Of a DNA stretch of 64,000 nt, positions 8,636 to 17,723 are shown piece by piece. The stretch's first letter is position 1. Each line of letters starts with the position of its first letter. The translations under genes were made by a program, and so were the position numbers. The DNA comes from Burkholderiales bacterium. Lineage in GTDB: Bacteria; Pseudomonadota; Gammaproteobacteria; Burkholderiales; Burkholderiaceae_C. The notes under the pieces were generated by a model that had not been told where the DNA came from, did no database searches, and worked only from the letters and a program-made list of their open reading frames with translations. The stretch spans positions 1-64,000 of the forward strand of contig RXJV01000035.1 of the NCBI GenBank assembly GCA_003963075.1, given 5' to 3'.

Positions 8636-9619
8636 TCAGTAGTTGAGCAGGGCCGCGCCCCAGGTGAAACCGCCGCCGACACCCTCCAGCAGCACGGTAT
8701 CGCCGCGCTGGATGCGGCCGCTGCGCACGGCGACGTCGAGCGCCAAAGGCACAGACGCGGCCGAAGTGTTGCCGTGCTCGTCGACCGTGACGATGAGCTT
8801 GTCCAGCGGCATGCGCAGCTTCTTGGCCGTGCCCTGCATGATGCGGATGTTGGCCTGGTGCGGGATCAGCCAGTCGATGTCGGCATCAGCCAGGCCGGCC
8901 TTGTCCAGCACCGAACGGGCGACCTTCTCCAGCACGCCAACCGCGAGCTTGAACACGGCCTGGCCATCCATCCTCAGCAAGGGCGAGCCCAGCACCTGGC
9001 CACCCGACACCGTGCCCGGCGTGCACAGGATGTCGACGTGGCGGGCATCGGCATGTAGTTCGGTGGCCAGGATGCCCGGCTCCTCGCTCGCTCCCAGTAC
9101 CACGGCGCCGGCACCATCGCCGAACAACACGCAGGTGGTTCTGTCCTTGAAGTCGAGGATGCGCGAGAACACCTCGGCGCCGACGACCAGTGCCTTGGTG
9201 GCCGATCCAGCCTTGATCATCGCGTCGGCCACGCCGAGGGCGTAAACGAAGCCGGAGCAAACCGCCTGCACATCAAAGGCTGCGCAGCCGAACACGCCAA
9301 GCTTCTTCTGCAGCAGGCAGGCGGTGGACGGGAAGACCATGTCCGGCGTTGACGTGGCGACGATGATGAGGTCGAGTTCCTCGGCTGGGATGCCAGCCGC
9401 CTCAAGAGCGGCCTGGGCCGCGGGCAAGGCGAGATCGCTGGCAGCCTGGTCGGGCGCCGCGAAGTGACGGGCGCGGATGCCGGTGCGCTCGACGATCCAA
9501 TCGTCGGAGGTCTCGATGCCGTCGGCCGCGAGTCGATCGGCCAGAGCCTGATTGGTCACCCGGCCTGCGGGCAGGAAGCTGCCGGTGCCGAGAATGCGGG
9601 AATAGCGTGGGGGGGTCAT
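8636..9619 (-). CDS. fabH: 3-oxoacyl-ACP synthase III
   Basis: Starts fatty-acid synthesis by condensing acetyl-CoA with malonyl-ACP. The 327-aa protein has the thiolase-fold catalytic Cys in [13 protein letters not shown], the His in [12 protein letters not shown] and the Asn in [28 protein letters not shown] closes the protein. It overlaps the plsX stop by ATGA, indicating coupled translation. Confidence 0.97.
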   Translation of the reverse strand: MTPPRYSRILGTGSFLPAGRVTNQALADRLAADGIETSDDWIVERTGIRARHFAAPDQAASDLALPAAQAALEAAGIPAEELDLIIVATSTPDMVFPSTACLLQKKLGVFGCAAFDVQAVCSGFVYALGVADAMIKAGSATKALVVGAEVFSRILDFKDRTTCVLFGDGAGAVVLGASEEPGILATELHADARHVDILCTPGTVSGGQVLGSPLLRMDGQAVFKLAVGVLEKVARSVLDKAGLADADIDWLIPHQANIRIMQGTAKKLRMPLDKLIVTVDEHGNTSAASVPLALDVAVRSGRIQRGDTVLLEGVGGGFTWGAALLNY

Positions 9620-10719
9620 TCAGCCTGCGCGGCGGTCGCCGCGTTGTCTCCAGCGTCCATCGCCCCCGTTTGCAGCGTGGCGACGATGCGGTCGTGTACC
9701 CGGTCAAGCAGCCGGTTGCGCGCGGCATCATAAGCGCGGGCCAAGGCCTGCTCGAACGCGAAGGCGTCGGCCGAGCCATGGCTCTTGAACACCAGGCCGC
9801 GCAAGCCCAGCAGCGCCGCCCCGTTGAAGCGGCGGTGGTCCACCCGGTGCTTGAAGCGCTGGAGAACCGGCAGGGCCAGCAAGCCGGCCAGCCTGCTGGG
9901 CCAATCACGTTTGAACTCGGCCTTGATGAAGCCGCCCATCATGCCGGCCAGGCCCTCCGAGGCCTTGAGCATGACGTTGCCGACAAAGCCGTCGCAGACG
10001 ACGATGTCGGTCGTGCCCTTGAAGATGTCGTTGCCCTCGACATTGCCGTGGAAGTTGAGCTGGCCGGCGGCACCGGCCGCACGCAGCAGCTCGCCGGCCC
10101 GCTTGATGGTCTCGCTGCCCTTGATGGCCTCTTCGCCGATGTTGAGCAGGCCGACGCTCGGCTCCTCGATGCCATCGACCGCCGACACCAGCGCACTGCC
10201 CATCACCGCGAACTGCAGCAGGTTCTCGGCCGACGAGTCAACGTTGGCGCCCAGGTCGAGCACGGTGGTGAAGCGGCCAGCGGCATTCGGCATCACGGCC
10301 GCGATGGCGGGGCGGTCGATGCCTTCCAGCGTCTTGAGCAGGACTTTGGCCACCGCCATCAGCGCACCGGTGTTGCCCGCGGACACGCAGGCATGGGCCA
10401 GCGCCGGCTCGCCGTCTCGGCCGGGCTTGAGCTGCTGGATCGCGACGCGCATGGACGAGTCACGCTTGCGGCGCAGCGCCACTTCGATCGGGTCGTCCAT
10501 CGTGACCACCTCGCTGGCCGCCACAACACGGCAGCGTGGCCAGGCGGCCGCGGCGGTCAGCGCCTCGGGCTTGCCGACGAGCAACAGCTCGGCGCCGGGG
10601 TGCTTGTCGAGGAAGGCGCGACAGGCCGGCAACGTGACCGACGGGCCGTGGTCGCCGCCCATGCAGTCGACGGCGAGACGGACGGGATCGGGCAGTGCAG
10701 GCAGGGGCGCGTGGGTCAT
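9616..10719 (-). CDS. plsX: Phosphate acyltransferase PlsX
   Basis: Converts acyl-ACP to acyl-phosphate for phospholipid synthesis; peripheral at the inner membrane. The sequence shows the family hallmarks [29 protein letters not shown] and [17 protein letters not shown]. At 367 aa it is slightly longer than the E. coli protein. It is in the usual rpmF-plsX-fabH order. Confidence 0.96.
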   Translation of the reverse strand: MTHAPLPALPDPVRLAVDCMGGDHGPSVTLPACRAFLDKHPGAELLLVGKPEALTAAAAWPRCRVVAASEVVTMDDPIEVALRRKRDSSMRVAIQQLKPGRDGEPALAHACVSAGNTGALMAVAKVLLKTLEGIDRPAIAAVMPNAAGRFTTVLDLGANVDSSAENLLQFAVMGSALVSAVDGIEEPSVGLLNIGEEAIKGSETIKRAGELLRAAGAAGQLNFHGNVEGNDIFKGTTDIVVCDGFVGNVMLKASEGLAGMMGGFIKAEFKRDWPSRLAGLLALPVLQRFKHRVDHRRFNGAALLGLRGLVFKSHGSADAFAFEQALARAYDAARNRLLDRVHDRIVATLQTGAMDAGDNAATAAQAE

Positions 10720-10835
10720 CGAGACGTCGGTCCGGACAAATGCGGTTCAGAAAAGACCAAACCCGGCCCTGCGCGGGACGCAGGCCGGGTTGGCAGATTC
10801 ATCGGTGTGCACCGCGCCAGCGCGGCGCAGCGAGC

Positions 10836-11021
10836 TCAGGCCGCGTCGGCCTTGCTCTTCAGCACCTTGCGGCCACGGTAGAAACCGGTGGGGCTGATGT
10901 GGTGACGCAGATGCACTTCGCCGGTCGTCGGCTCGATCGCCGTGCCCGGGGTGACCAGGGCATTGTGGGAACGGTGCATGCCGCGCTTGGAAGGCGACTT
11001 CTTGTTTTGCTGAACGGCCAT
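10836..11021 (-). CDS. rpmF: 50S ribosomal protein L32
   Basis: Small ribosomal protein of 61 aa starting at the ATG at 11021 ([22 protein letters not shown]). The ORF-track entry begins 53 codons too early. The [22 protein letters not shown] segment is typical. It lacks the zinc-binding cysteine pairs found in some L32 proteins. It is placed between yceD and plsX as in most proteobacteria. Confidence 0.97.
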   Translation of the reverse strand: MAVQQNKKSPSKRGMHRSHNALVTPGTAIEPTTGEVHLRHHISPTGFYRGRKVLKSKADAA

Positions 11022-11192
11022 GAAATTCTCCGGAATCTGCGGGGTTTGGGGTTGCGACCCCTTGCAAAGCCACGAGCGAGAACGACGCTCGAGCCCCAGG
11101 CCGCAGAAAAGCCCACGATTGTAGCAGTGATGCAAGAGCACGTAAAGACGACCGCTCTCGCCGCGGACGATGCCGAACACGCCGCATGGGCT

Positions 11193-11744
11193 TCAATCAC
11201 CTTTTCGCTTGAGCGCAGCGAGTGCGGCGAAAGGGTTGGGACGCGGTTCGGTCTCAGGCTCGGCCTGCTCGCCGGCCCCCGGCAGCGGCTGTGGGCAGCT
11301 GGCGTGGCGCGGCACCAGCGGCAGCGCCAGCAGCAACTCATCCTCGATGAGCTCGCGCGCATCGAGGTGGCGCGGCAGGGCCAGCACGTCGTCGTCGCTG
11401 TCCACGTCCAGCGCCGCGGCTTCGGCCTCGGTGTCGACAAATCGAAACCAGCGGTCGACCTCCACCGTCTCGTGCACCGGCTGCAGGCAGCGCTGGCAGG
11501 TCAGTGCAACCTGCGCACTGGCCGTCAGGTGCAACCAGGTCTGTGGCGCTGCGGCCTTGGGCCGGCGGATCTCGCCGTGCAGGAACCAACCCAGCGGAGG
11601 CCACTCACGGGCCGGCGCCTCAGGCGCCGCGGCGTCGGCCAGACGCTGCAACGATACGGCCGGCCATTCACCCTGCAGGCTGGCGCCGTCATGGGCGAAA
11701 GCGGCCAGGTCGAGTTTCTCGGGGGCAAAGGCACGCGATTTCAT
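11193..11744 (-). CDS. yceD: YceD/DUF177 family protein
   Basis: 183-aa cytoplasmic protein of the YceD (DUF177) family, linked to 23S rRNA accumulation and usually encoded before rpmF. The start is the ATG at 11744 (MKSRAFAPEKLDLAAFA), 70 codons inside the ORF-track entry. Family signs are CQRCLQPVHETVEVDRWFRFV, with a Cys-x-x-Cys motif, and the acidic DVDSDDDVLALPRHLDARELIEDELLLALPLVPRH with a trailing Cys. It is divergent from maf across a 32-bp gap. Confidence 0.88.
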   Translation of the reverse strand: MKSRAFAPEKLDLAAFAHDGASLQGEWPAVSLQRLADAAAPEAPAREWPPLGWFLHGEIRRPKAAAPQTWLHLTASAQVALTCQRCLQPVHETVEVDRWFRFVDTEAEAAALDVDSDDDVLALPRHLDARELIEDELLLALPLVPRHASCPQPLPGAGEQAEPETEPRPNPFAALAALKRKGD

Positions 11745-11776
11745 GGCCCGAAGTTTAGGCGGGCGAAAATCGTCCG

Positions 11777-12352
11777 ATGCCTCCTTTGATCCTCGCGTCG
11801 ACCTCGCGCTACCGCCAAGAGTTGCTGAGCAGGCTGCGCCTGCCCTTCGAGGCGGTGGCGCCAAACGTGGACGAAACCGCCCTGGCCGGCGAAGCGCCGG
11901 CGGCGCTGGCCGAGCGCCTGGCGCTGGCCAAGGCCCGGGCTGTAGCGGCCACACACCCCGGCGCCATCGTCATCGGCTCGGACCAGGTGGCCGACCTCGA
12001 CGGCACAGCGCTTGGCAAGCCGGGTGGCCACGCGGCCGCCGTCGCGCAGTTGCGCCGGATGAGCGGCCGTACGGTGATCTTCCAGACCGCAGTCGCCGTC
12101 ATCGCGCCGGGGCTGGCGGCCATCGAGCGCGCCGCCGTGCGTGTGCGTTTTCGCGCACTGACCGACGACGCCATCGAGGCCTATTTGCGGGCCGACGAGC
12201 CCTATGACTGCGCCGGCAGCGCCAAGGTCGAAAGCCTTGGCATCGCACTGCTGGAGGCGGTGGAGTCCGATGATCCGACGGCCCTGATCGGCCTGCCGCT
12301 GATCCGCACCTGCAGCCTGTTGCGCCGCGCCGGCCTGGAGCCTCTGGCATGA
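11777..12352 (+). CDS. Maf/YceF family nucleotide pyrophosphatase
   Basis: Hydrolyses non-canonical nucleoside triphosphates in the cytoplasm. The 191-aa protein has the Maf signature LASTSRYRQELL, VDE (NVDETA), the IGSDQVAD motif and LGKPG. SDQVADL and the location beside yceD-rpmF favour the YceF subgroup (7-methyl-GTP pyrophosphatase), an inference from motif and neighbourhood. It overlaps the next gene by ATGA. Confidence 0.9.
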   Translation: MPPLILASTSRYRQELLSRLRLPFEAVAPNVDETALAGEAPAALAERLALAKARAVAATHPGAIVIGSDQVADLDGTALGKPGGHAAAVAQLRRMSGRTVIFQTAVAVIAPGLAAIERAAVRVRFRALTDDAIEAYLRADEPYDCAGSAKVESLGIALLEAVESDDPTALIGLPLIRTCSLLRRAGLEPLA

Positions 12353-13113
12353 ACGGCAAAGGCCGGCTGATCCTGATGCCCAACACGCTGGACTTCGGCG
12401 TGGACGACAGCCTCGATCTGCGCGACGTGCTGCCGCAGCGGGTCCTCGACACCGCGGCGCGGCTGAGCCACTGGGCGGCCGAAAACGCCAAGACGACACG
12501 CTCGCTGCTCAAGCGGGTCAGCGAGGTGACGCCCCTGGCGCAGCCACTGCAGGCGCTGCAGATCGCCGAACTCCCCCGACAGGCCAAGGGCCGCGCCGCC
12601 GGCGACGATTCGGCCGCCTGGCGCGCGCTGCTGGCACCGGCTCTGGCCGGCCACGACGTCGGCCTGATCTCGGAAGCCGGCCTGCCGGCCGTGGCCGACC
12701 CAGGCGCGCGGCTGGTCGCGCTGGCGCATGAGGCCGGCATCGAGGTCGTGCCGCTGTCGGGCCCGAGCTCGCTGCTGCTCGCGCTGGCAGCCAGCGGGCT
12801 GAACGGGCAGAGTTTTGCCTTTGTGGGCTATCTGCCGGTGGACGCAGCCGCACGCATAGCCCGCATCCGCGAGCTGGAAGCCCTGTCGGCCAAGTCGCAG
12901 CAGACGCAGCTGCTGATCGAGACGCCCTACCGCAACGAGGCGCTGCGCCAATCACTGCTGACGACTCTGAAACCCAGCACCCGGCTGTCGATCAGCGTCG
13001 GCCTGACGCTGCCGGGTGGCTGGACGCGCACCGCGACCGCCGCGGACTGGAAAAGGGGCAACAGCCCCGCCCTGCCCGACCGCGTCCCGGCGGTCTTCGC
13101 GCTGCTGGCCTAG
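12349..13113 (+). CDS. SAM-dependent methyltransferase, tetrapyrrole-methylase family
   Basis: 254-aa protein of the corrin/porphyrin-methylase fold, close to RsmI. Recognisable blocks are GLISEAGLPAVADPGARLV, VVPLSGPSSLLLALAASGLNGQSFAFVGYLP and QQTQLLIETPYRN. Genuine RsmI (16S rRNA C1402 2'-O-methylation) has a longer N-terminal GNLxDLT block that is replaced here, so this is probably the RsmI-like paralogue of Burkholderiales with unknown substrate. It overlaps maf by 4 bp and shares a CTAG stop sequence with the convergent helicase. Confidence 0.85.
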   Translation: MNGKGRLILMPNTLDFGVDDSLDLRDVLPQRVLDTAARLSHWAAENAKTTRSLLKRVSEVTPLAQPLQALQIAELPRQAKGRAAGDDSAAWRALLAPALAGHDVGLISEAGLPAVADPGARLVALAHEAGIEVVPLSGPSSLLLALAASGLNGQSFAFVGYLPVDAAARIARIRELEALSAKSQQTQLLIETPYRNEALRQSLLTTLKPSTRLSISVGLTLPGGWTRTATAADWKRGNSPALPDRVPAVFALLA

Positions 13114-14579
13114 CTTTCGACGGACGCCGGCTTCTTGGCGCCGAACAGGGCCGCCACCTGGCGTTTGGGCTTGATGTAGGCCGACAAGCCCTTGACCGGC
13201 GCCGCAGCCTTGGCCTTTTCCCAGGCCGGCGGCTCGGCAGAGGTCGCGCGCGCCTCGTAGGGCTGGTCGAAGAAGGGGTCCTTGGGCGCCGCCGGCGGGC
13301 GGACCGCCGGGCGGGCGGCGGGGCGCTGGGCCGGGGCCTCATCGTCATCCCGACGGCGCTCGAAGCGCGGCGGGCGACTGTCCTGCAGCTCGAAGGCATC
13401 CAGGTCGATCTTGCGCTTGATGAGCTTCTCGATATCGGACACCAGCCGCGCATCGGACTTGGTCACCAAGGTCACCGCCAGGCCCGAGGCGCCGGCACGG
13501 CCCGTGCGGCCAATGCGGTGAACATAGTCCTCGGCGTTGAAGGGCACGTCGAAGTTGAAGACGGCCGGTAGGTCAGCAATGTCCAGGCCGCGGGCGGCGA
13601 CGTCGGTGGCCACCAGCAGGTCCACCTCGCCACGCTTGAACGCGTCCAGCGACTTCAAGCGCTCATCCTGCGATTTGTCGCCATGCAAGGCGGCGGTGCG
13701 CAGGCCGTCGCGCTCAAACGAACGTGCCAACCGGGCCACGCCGAGCTTGGAGTTGCCGAAGACGATGGCCTGACGAATGGACCGCTCTTTGAGGATCTGC
13801 CGAATGATGGCGCGCTTGTCATCGTCCGTCGCGCTGATGAAGCGCTGCTCGACGGTCGATGCGGTCTGGTTCGGGCGGGCCGTCTCGACCAGGATCGGGT
13901 CCTGCAGATAGCTCTGCGCCAGGCGCTTGATCTCGGGCGAGAAGGTGGCTGAGAACAACAGCGTCTGCCGCTGCTTGGGCAGGAAGCTCAGGATGCGCTG
14001 CAGGTCCGGCAGGAAACCGATGTCCAGCATGCGGTCGGCCTCGTCAAGCACGACGTACTCGACCTGGTTCAACACGCAGTTCTTGGCCTCGATGTGGTCC
14101 AGCAGGCGGCCGGGCGTGGCGATCAGCACCTCGACGCCGGCCTTGAGTGCGGCCGTCTGCGGCTTCATGTCCACACCGCCGAAGACGACGACGGAGCGCA
14201 GGTTGGTGTGCTTGGCGTACTTCTTGACGTTGTCGGCGACTTGGTCGGCCAGCTCGCGCGTCGGCGCCAGCACCAGCGCCCGCACCGGGTGGCGGGCGGG
14301 CGAGACGCTGGGGTTCTCGTGCTTGAGCATGCGCTGCAGCAGCGGGATCGAGAACGCGGCCGTCTTGCCGGTGCCGGTCTGTGCGGCACCCATCACATCA
14401 CGGCCCTGCAGCACGATCGGGATCGCCTTGGCCTGGATGGGCGTCATCGTCAGATAGCCCGAGTCGGCCACCGCACGCAGGAGCTTGGGGTCGAGAGGAA
14501 GGGTGTCGAAGCGCGCCGGCGGCGCCGGCTCGGTGCCCGCATCGGCGGGCGTGACGGTCTGGGAAGCGGTTTCGCTCAT
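13110..14579 (-). CDS. DEAD-box ATP-dependent RNA helicase (RhlE-like)
   Basis: RNA helicase acting in RNA remodelling, ribosome assembly or decay. The ATG at 14579 (MSETASQTV) gives 489 aa; two in-frame ATGs upstream lack a better ribosome site. Motifs: Q motif with MTPIQAKAIP, motif I AQTGTGKTA, Ia PTRELADQ, II VLDEADRMLD, III SATF, V DVAARGLDI and VI HRIGRTGRAG. The C-terminal tail is basic and rich in Arg, Pro and Ala, as in RhlE-type enzymes. Gene orientation is convergent with the methyltransferase. Confidence 0.93.
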   Translation of the reverse strand: MSETASQTVTPADAGTEPAPPARFDTLPLDPKLLRAVADSGYLTMTPIQAKAIPIVLQGRDVMGAAQTGTGKTAAFSIPLLQRMLKHENPSVSPARHPVRALVLAPTRELADQVADNVKKYAKHTNLRSVVVFGGVDMKPQTAALKAGVEVLIATPGRLLDHIEAKNCVLNQVEYVVLDEADRMLDIGFLPDLQRILSFLPKQRQTLLFSATFSPEIKRLAQSYLQDPILVETARPNQTASTVEQRFISATDDDKRAIIRQILKERSIRQAIVFGNSKLGVARLARSFERDGLRTAALHGDKSQDERLKSLDAFKRGEVDLLVATDVAARGLDIADLPAVFNFDVPFNAEDYVHRIGRTGRAGASGLAVTLVTKSDARLVSDIEKLIKRKIDLDAFELQDSRPPRFERRRDDDEAPAQRPAARPAVRPPAAPKDPFFDQPYEARATSAEPPAWEKAKAAAPVKGLSAYIKPKRQVAALFGAKKPASVES

Positions 14580-14619
14580 AAGTGGCATGATTATCGCCGC
14601 CACAGGTTTTGCGTGGCGC

Positions 14620-15711
14620 TCAGCGGTTCACCACCAGCCACTTCGGCGTCTTGAAGCGGACGATACGCCGGTACAGCGCCACATAGGTCAGCCCGAACAA
14701 GACCATGCAGGCGCCGATCATCGGCGTCGAGTCCCAGAACGCCAAAGCCGGCAGCAGCGACGAGACGCAGAGCATCCACAGGTAGGGCGCGGTCATCGAG
14801 TTGCGCCGCGTCATCGCGCGGGCATCTCGCGCACCGATCGCCCAGCGCATCAGGCGGCGATAGATCAGCGAATGCAGATGGATGCCATCCGGCAGGCCCG
14901 GGGGCACCTCGCGAACGATCTTGCGCCGGTAAATGGAAAACACCGTCTCGAACACCGGGTAGATGCAGACCATCAACGGAAACAGAGGCGACACCTGCGG
15001 GTTGCGAGCGATCAGCAGAATGCCGATTTCGGCGAGGTAGAAGCCCAGAAAGTAGGCGCCGCCGTCACCCAGGAACACCAGGCCATTGGGAAAGTTCCAA
15101 ACGAAAAAGCCCAGCGCCGCACCGACACCAGCCAGCGCCCACAGTGCCAGCGTCGTGTCACCGACCTGATAGGCGACATAGGCGAACACCAGCAGCATCA
15201 GGCTTACGCACATCGACGACAAGCCGTTGAAGCCGTCGATGATGTTGACCGCATTGGCGACGCCAGCCACCGCGAAGACCGTGGCGAGCCAGGCGCCGAC
15301 GCCACTCGATACCAGCCAGTCGAGGCCCGGAACATCGGTCTTGGTGATGGTGGCGCCGAGCAGCCAGATGCCCAAGGCCGCCGACACCGCCGTGGCCAAC
15401 AACCGCTTGCCCGGAGACACCCGCTTGGTCAAGTCCTCGATCAAACCCGCCGCGAAGGCTGGCAGGCCGCACAGCAGCAGCAGGCCACCAAAGCGCCAGT
15501 CCCGGTGCTGAACTGCTGCTGCAACAGCCACGCAGCAGGCCAGGCCACCGAACATGCCCACGCCGCCGATGCGAGGCACAGGCGTGGCATGAAACTTCTG
15601 CGGGCCGTCGAGATCGGAATCCGCCGAGATATGGGCATGGCTGCGGGCGGAGTGAATGACCAGCAAAGTCACCGCGGCCGCGACAAAAAAGGAAACAAGC
15701 AGATAAAGCAT
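14620..15711 (-). CDS. Undecaprenyl-phosphate sugar-1-phosphate transferase, WecA/MraY family
   Basis: Polytopic inner-membrane enzyme that loads the first sugar-1-phosphate onto undecaprenyl phosphate. The 363-aa protein has about ten hydrophobic segments. Family motifs are DGPQKFHATPVPRIGG, NAVNIIDGFNGLSS, WNFPNGLVFLGDGGAYFLG and the cytoplasmic His box DGIHLHSL. It is at the edge of the polysaccharide region, divergent from the exporter gene. This WecA-like enzyme would be one of two possible initiators of polymer synthesis here. Confidence 0.9.
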   Translation of the reverse strand: MLYLLVSFFVAAAVTLLVIHSARSHAHISADSDLDGPQKFHATPVPRIGGVGMFGGLACCVAVAAAVQHRDWRFGGLLLLCGLPAFAAGLIEDLTKRVSPGKRLLATAVSAALGIWLLGATITKTDVPGLDWLVSSGVGAWLATVFAVAGVANAVNIIDGFNGLSSMCVSLMLLVFAYVAYQVGDTTLALWALAGVGAALGFFVWNFPNGLVFLGDGGAYFLGFYLAEIGILLIARNPQVSPLFPLMVCIYPVFETVFSIYRRKIVREVPPGLPDGIHLHSLIYRRLMRWAIGARDARAMTRRNSMTAPYLWMLCVSSLLPALAFWDSTPMIGACMVLFGLTYVALYRRIVRFKTPKWLVVNR

Positions 15712-15760
15712 CCACTTCAGTGTACCGACGCGATCACCGACGGGCCCGTGGCGGCCCCTC

Positions 15761-15766
15761 TAGAAT
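15761..15766 (+). promoter_or_regulatory. Possible -10 box for the polysaccharide operon
   Basis: TAGAAT lies 66 bp before the exporter gene and just after the divergent transferase start, where the operon promoter should be. No convincing -35 hexamer was found, so confidence is low. Confidence 0.25.
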
Positions 15767-15831
15767 CGCGCTCCATTTGACGTCGGACCCCACATGCAGG
15801 GTCAGGCGTTGATCAATCAACAGGTGCACCC

Positions 15832-17718
15832 TTGCGCTGGCCATTCCTCACCGCTCTCCTTGCCGCCGCCTCGCTGTCCGGCGTGATGCCCGCGTTCGCT
15901 GGCACCGAACTCAAGACGGACAACGACAACCAGAAGGCCGATTCGACGGGACCGATTCGACTCGTCAACGGGACTGGGCGTGTACCACCGACCGATGACC
16001 AGCCGCGTGCGCCCACGCTTGATGAGCCCAGGGCCGACACCACGAAGGCCAATCTGCCCAAGGCCAATCTACCCAAGGCCAACGCCCTCAGTGAGTTCGA
16101 AATCTATGTGAGTGAATTGGCCGGTGTGCTGATTCAGCGCCTTGGCAGCGACCTGATGCTGCCGAGCCGAAACGTTGCCGCCGTCGAGGCCAATCGGCAG
16201 GTCCCACCGGACTACGTCGTCGGACTCGGCGATGAAATCCAGCTGACGCTTTGGGGCTCCGTCGATGCCGATCTGCGCCTGACCGTTGACCAGTCCGGTC
16301 GCATCGTGGTCCCTCGCATCGGGCCGGTCGTGGTGGCCGGCGTGAAGCAGGCCGATCTGAACGAGTTGCTGACCCGCCGCGTGGGCCAGGTATTCAAGAA
16401 TTTCCAGCTCAGCGCCACGCTGGGCCGGCTGCGCAGCATCCGCTACTACGTCACCGGCTTCGTCGCACGCCCTGGTGCTTACAGCGTCAGCAGTCTGGCG
16501 ACGGTCATGACCGGCCTTGTGCAGGCTGGCGGCCCGTCAGCCGCAGGCAGTTTCCGGAACATCGAGTTGCGCCGCAACGGCAAGACGGTTGGGCATTTCG
16601 ATCTCTACGACCTGCTGGTGCGCGGCGACAAGAAGGGCGACCTGCCGCTGCAAGCGGATGATGTGCTGCATGTCGGCCCCATCGGCCCCCAGGCCGCGCT
16701 GATTGGCAGCGTCAACCGGCCGGCCGTTGTTGAACTCAAGGGCGGCGAAACCGTGAGCGATGCCATCGCCTTTGTTGGCGGCTTCTCGACGGTTGCCGAC
16801 CCTCGGCGCGCGGCGATCGAGCGCCTGTCGGACCGCAACGACCGACGCGTGGTGGAACTGGCCCTGCCCCAGGACGGCGGCCAAGGCTTGAGCAACGGCG
16901 ATGTGCTGCGCGCTTTCAACGGCATGTCCGCAGCATTGCCCCAGGCCAAACAGTACAAGCGCATCCGCGTGGAGGGCGAGGTGGCACGGCCGGGCGACTA
17001 TGTGCTGCCACCCACCAGCACGCTCGTCGACGCCGTGCAGGCCGCCGGCGGCCTGACGGCCCAGGCCTATTTATTCGGCACGGACCTGTCACGGGAAAGT
17101 GTCCGCAAGGTCCAGGAGGTGCAGTACGACCGCGCCTTGCGCGACCTGGAAACCGACTTCACGCGCAGCACGTCAACGCAAAGGGTCAGCAATGCCGACG
17201 ATGCAGCCGCAGCGGTTCAGAAGCAAGCAGGCACCACCCGACTGATCGAGCGCCTGCGCGCGGTGCGCCCGACGGGCCGGGTCGTGCTGGACCTGACTGA
17301 CAGCTCTCGCGAACTGTCCCCGCTGCCCGTTGAGGACGGCGACAAGCTTTACATCCCTGCGCGCGCGAACACCGTTGGCGTTTTCGGCAGCGTGTTCAAT
17401 GGCGGCAGCTATCTGCTCAAGCCCGGCAACACGATTGAAGACATCGTCAAGCTCGCCGGCGGCCCGACGAGAGGCGCCGATCCGGGCAGTGTGTTCGTGC
17501 TGCGGGCCAATGGCAGCGTGGTGAGCGCACGGCAGTCGAGCAGCGGCTGGCTGAACACGACCAACGGCGTGCTGCAGCTCGCGGCCCTGCCGGGCGACAC
17601 CGTGTTCGTTCCAGAGGAGATCAACAAGACGACGTTCATCCAGGAGGCGAAGGACTGGACGCAGATCCTCTATCAGTTCGGCCTGGGCGCCGCGGCGTTG
17701 AAGACCATCAGGAACTGA
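15832..17718 (+). CDS. Outer-membrane polysaccharide exporter (OPX/Wza-like, SLBB domains)
   Basis: Exports exopolysaccharide across the outer membrane. The 628-aa protein begins at a TTG codon (15832); no in-frame ATG gives a signal peptide. Read from there it has a clear one (FLTALLAAASLSGVMPAFA). A low-complexity stretch with three KANLP-like repeats follows at about 68-82. The polysaccharide-export domain is seen in YVVGLGDEIQLTLWGSVDADLRLTVDQSGRIVVPRIGPV, near 125-165. SLBB-type domains follow (YYVTGFVARPGAYSVSS, IRVEGEVARPGDYVLPPTSTLVDAVQAAGG, GVFGSVFNGGSYLLKPGNTIEDIVKLAGG). It heads the EPS block, 5 bp before wzz. Confidence 0.9.
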   Translation: MRWPFLTALLAAASLSGVMPAFAGTELKTDNDNQKADSTGPIRLVNGTGRVPPTDDQPRAPTLDEPRADTTKANLPKANLPKANALSEFEIYVSELAGVLIQRLGSDLMLPSRNVAAVEANRQVPPDYVVGLGDEIQLTLWGSVDADLRLTVDQSGRIVVPRIGPVVVAGVKQADLNELLTRRVGQVFKNFQLSATLGRLRSIRYYVTGFVARPGAYSVSSLATVMTGLVQAGGPSAAGSFRNIELRRNGKTVGHFDLYDLLVRGDKKGDLPLQADDVLHVGPIGPQAALIGSVNRPAVVELKGGETVSDAIAFVGGFSTVADPRRAAIERLSDRNDRRVVELALPQDGGQGLSNGDVLRAFNGMSAALPQAKQYKRIRVEGEVARPGDYVLPPTSTLVDAVQAAGGLTAQAYLFGTDLSRESVRKVQEVQYDRALRDLETDFTRSTSTQRVSNADDAAAAVQKQAGTTRLIERLRAVRPTGRVVLDLTDSSRELSPLPVEDGDKLYIPARANTVGVFGSVFNGGSYLLKPGNTIEDIVKLAGGPTRGADPGSVFVLRANGSVVSARQSSSGWLNTTNGVLQLAALPGDTVFVPEEINKTTFIQEAKDWTQILYQFGLGAAALKTIRN

Positions 17719-17723
17719 CGTTC

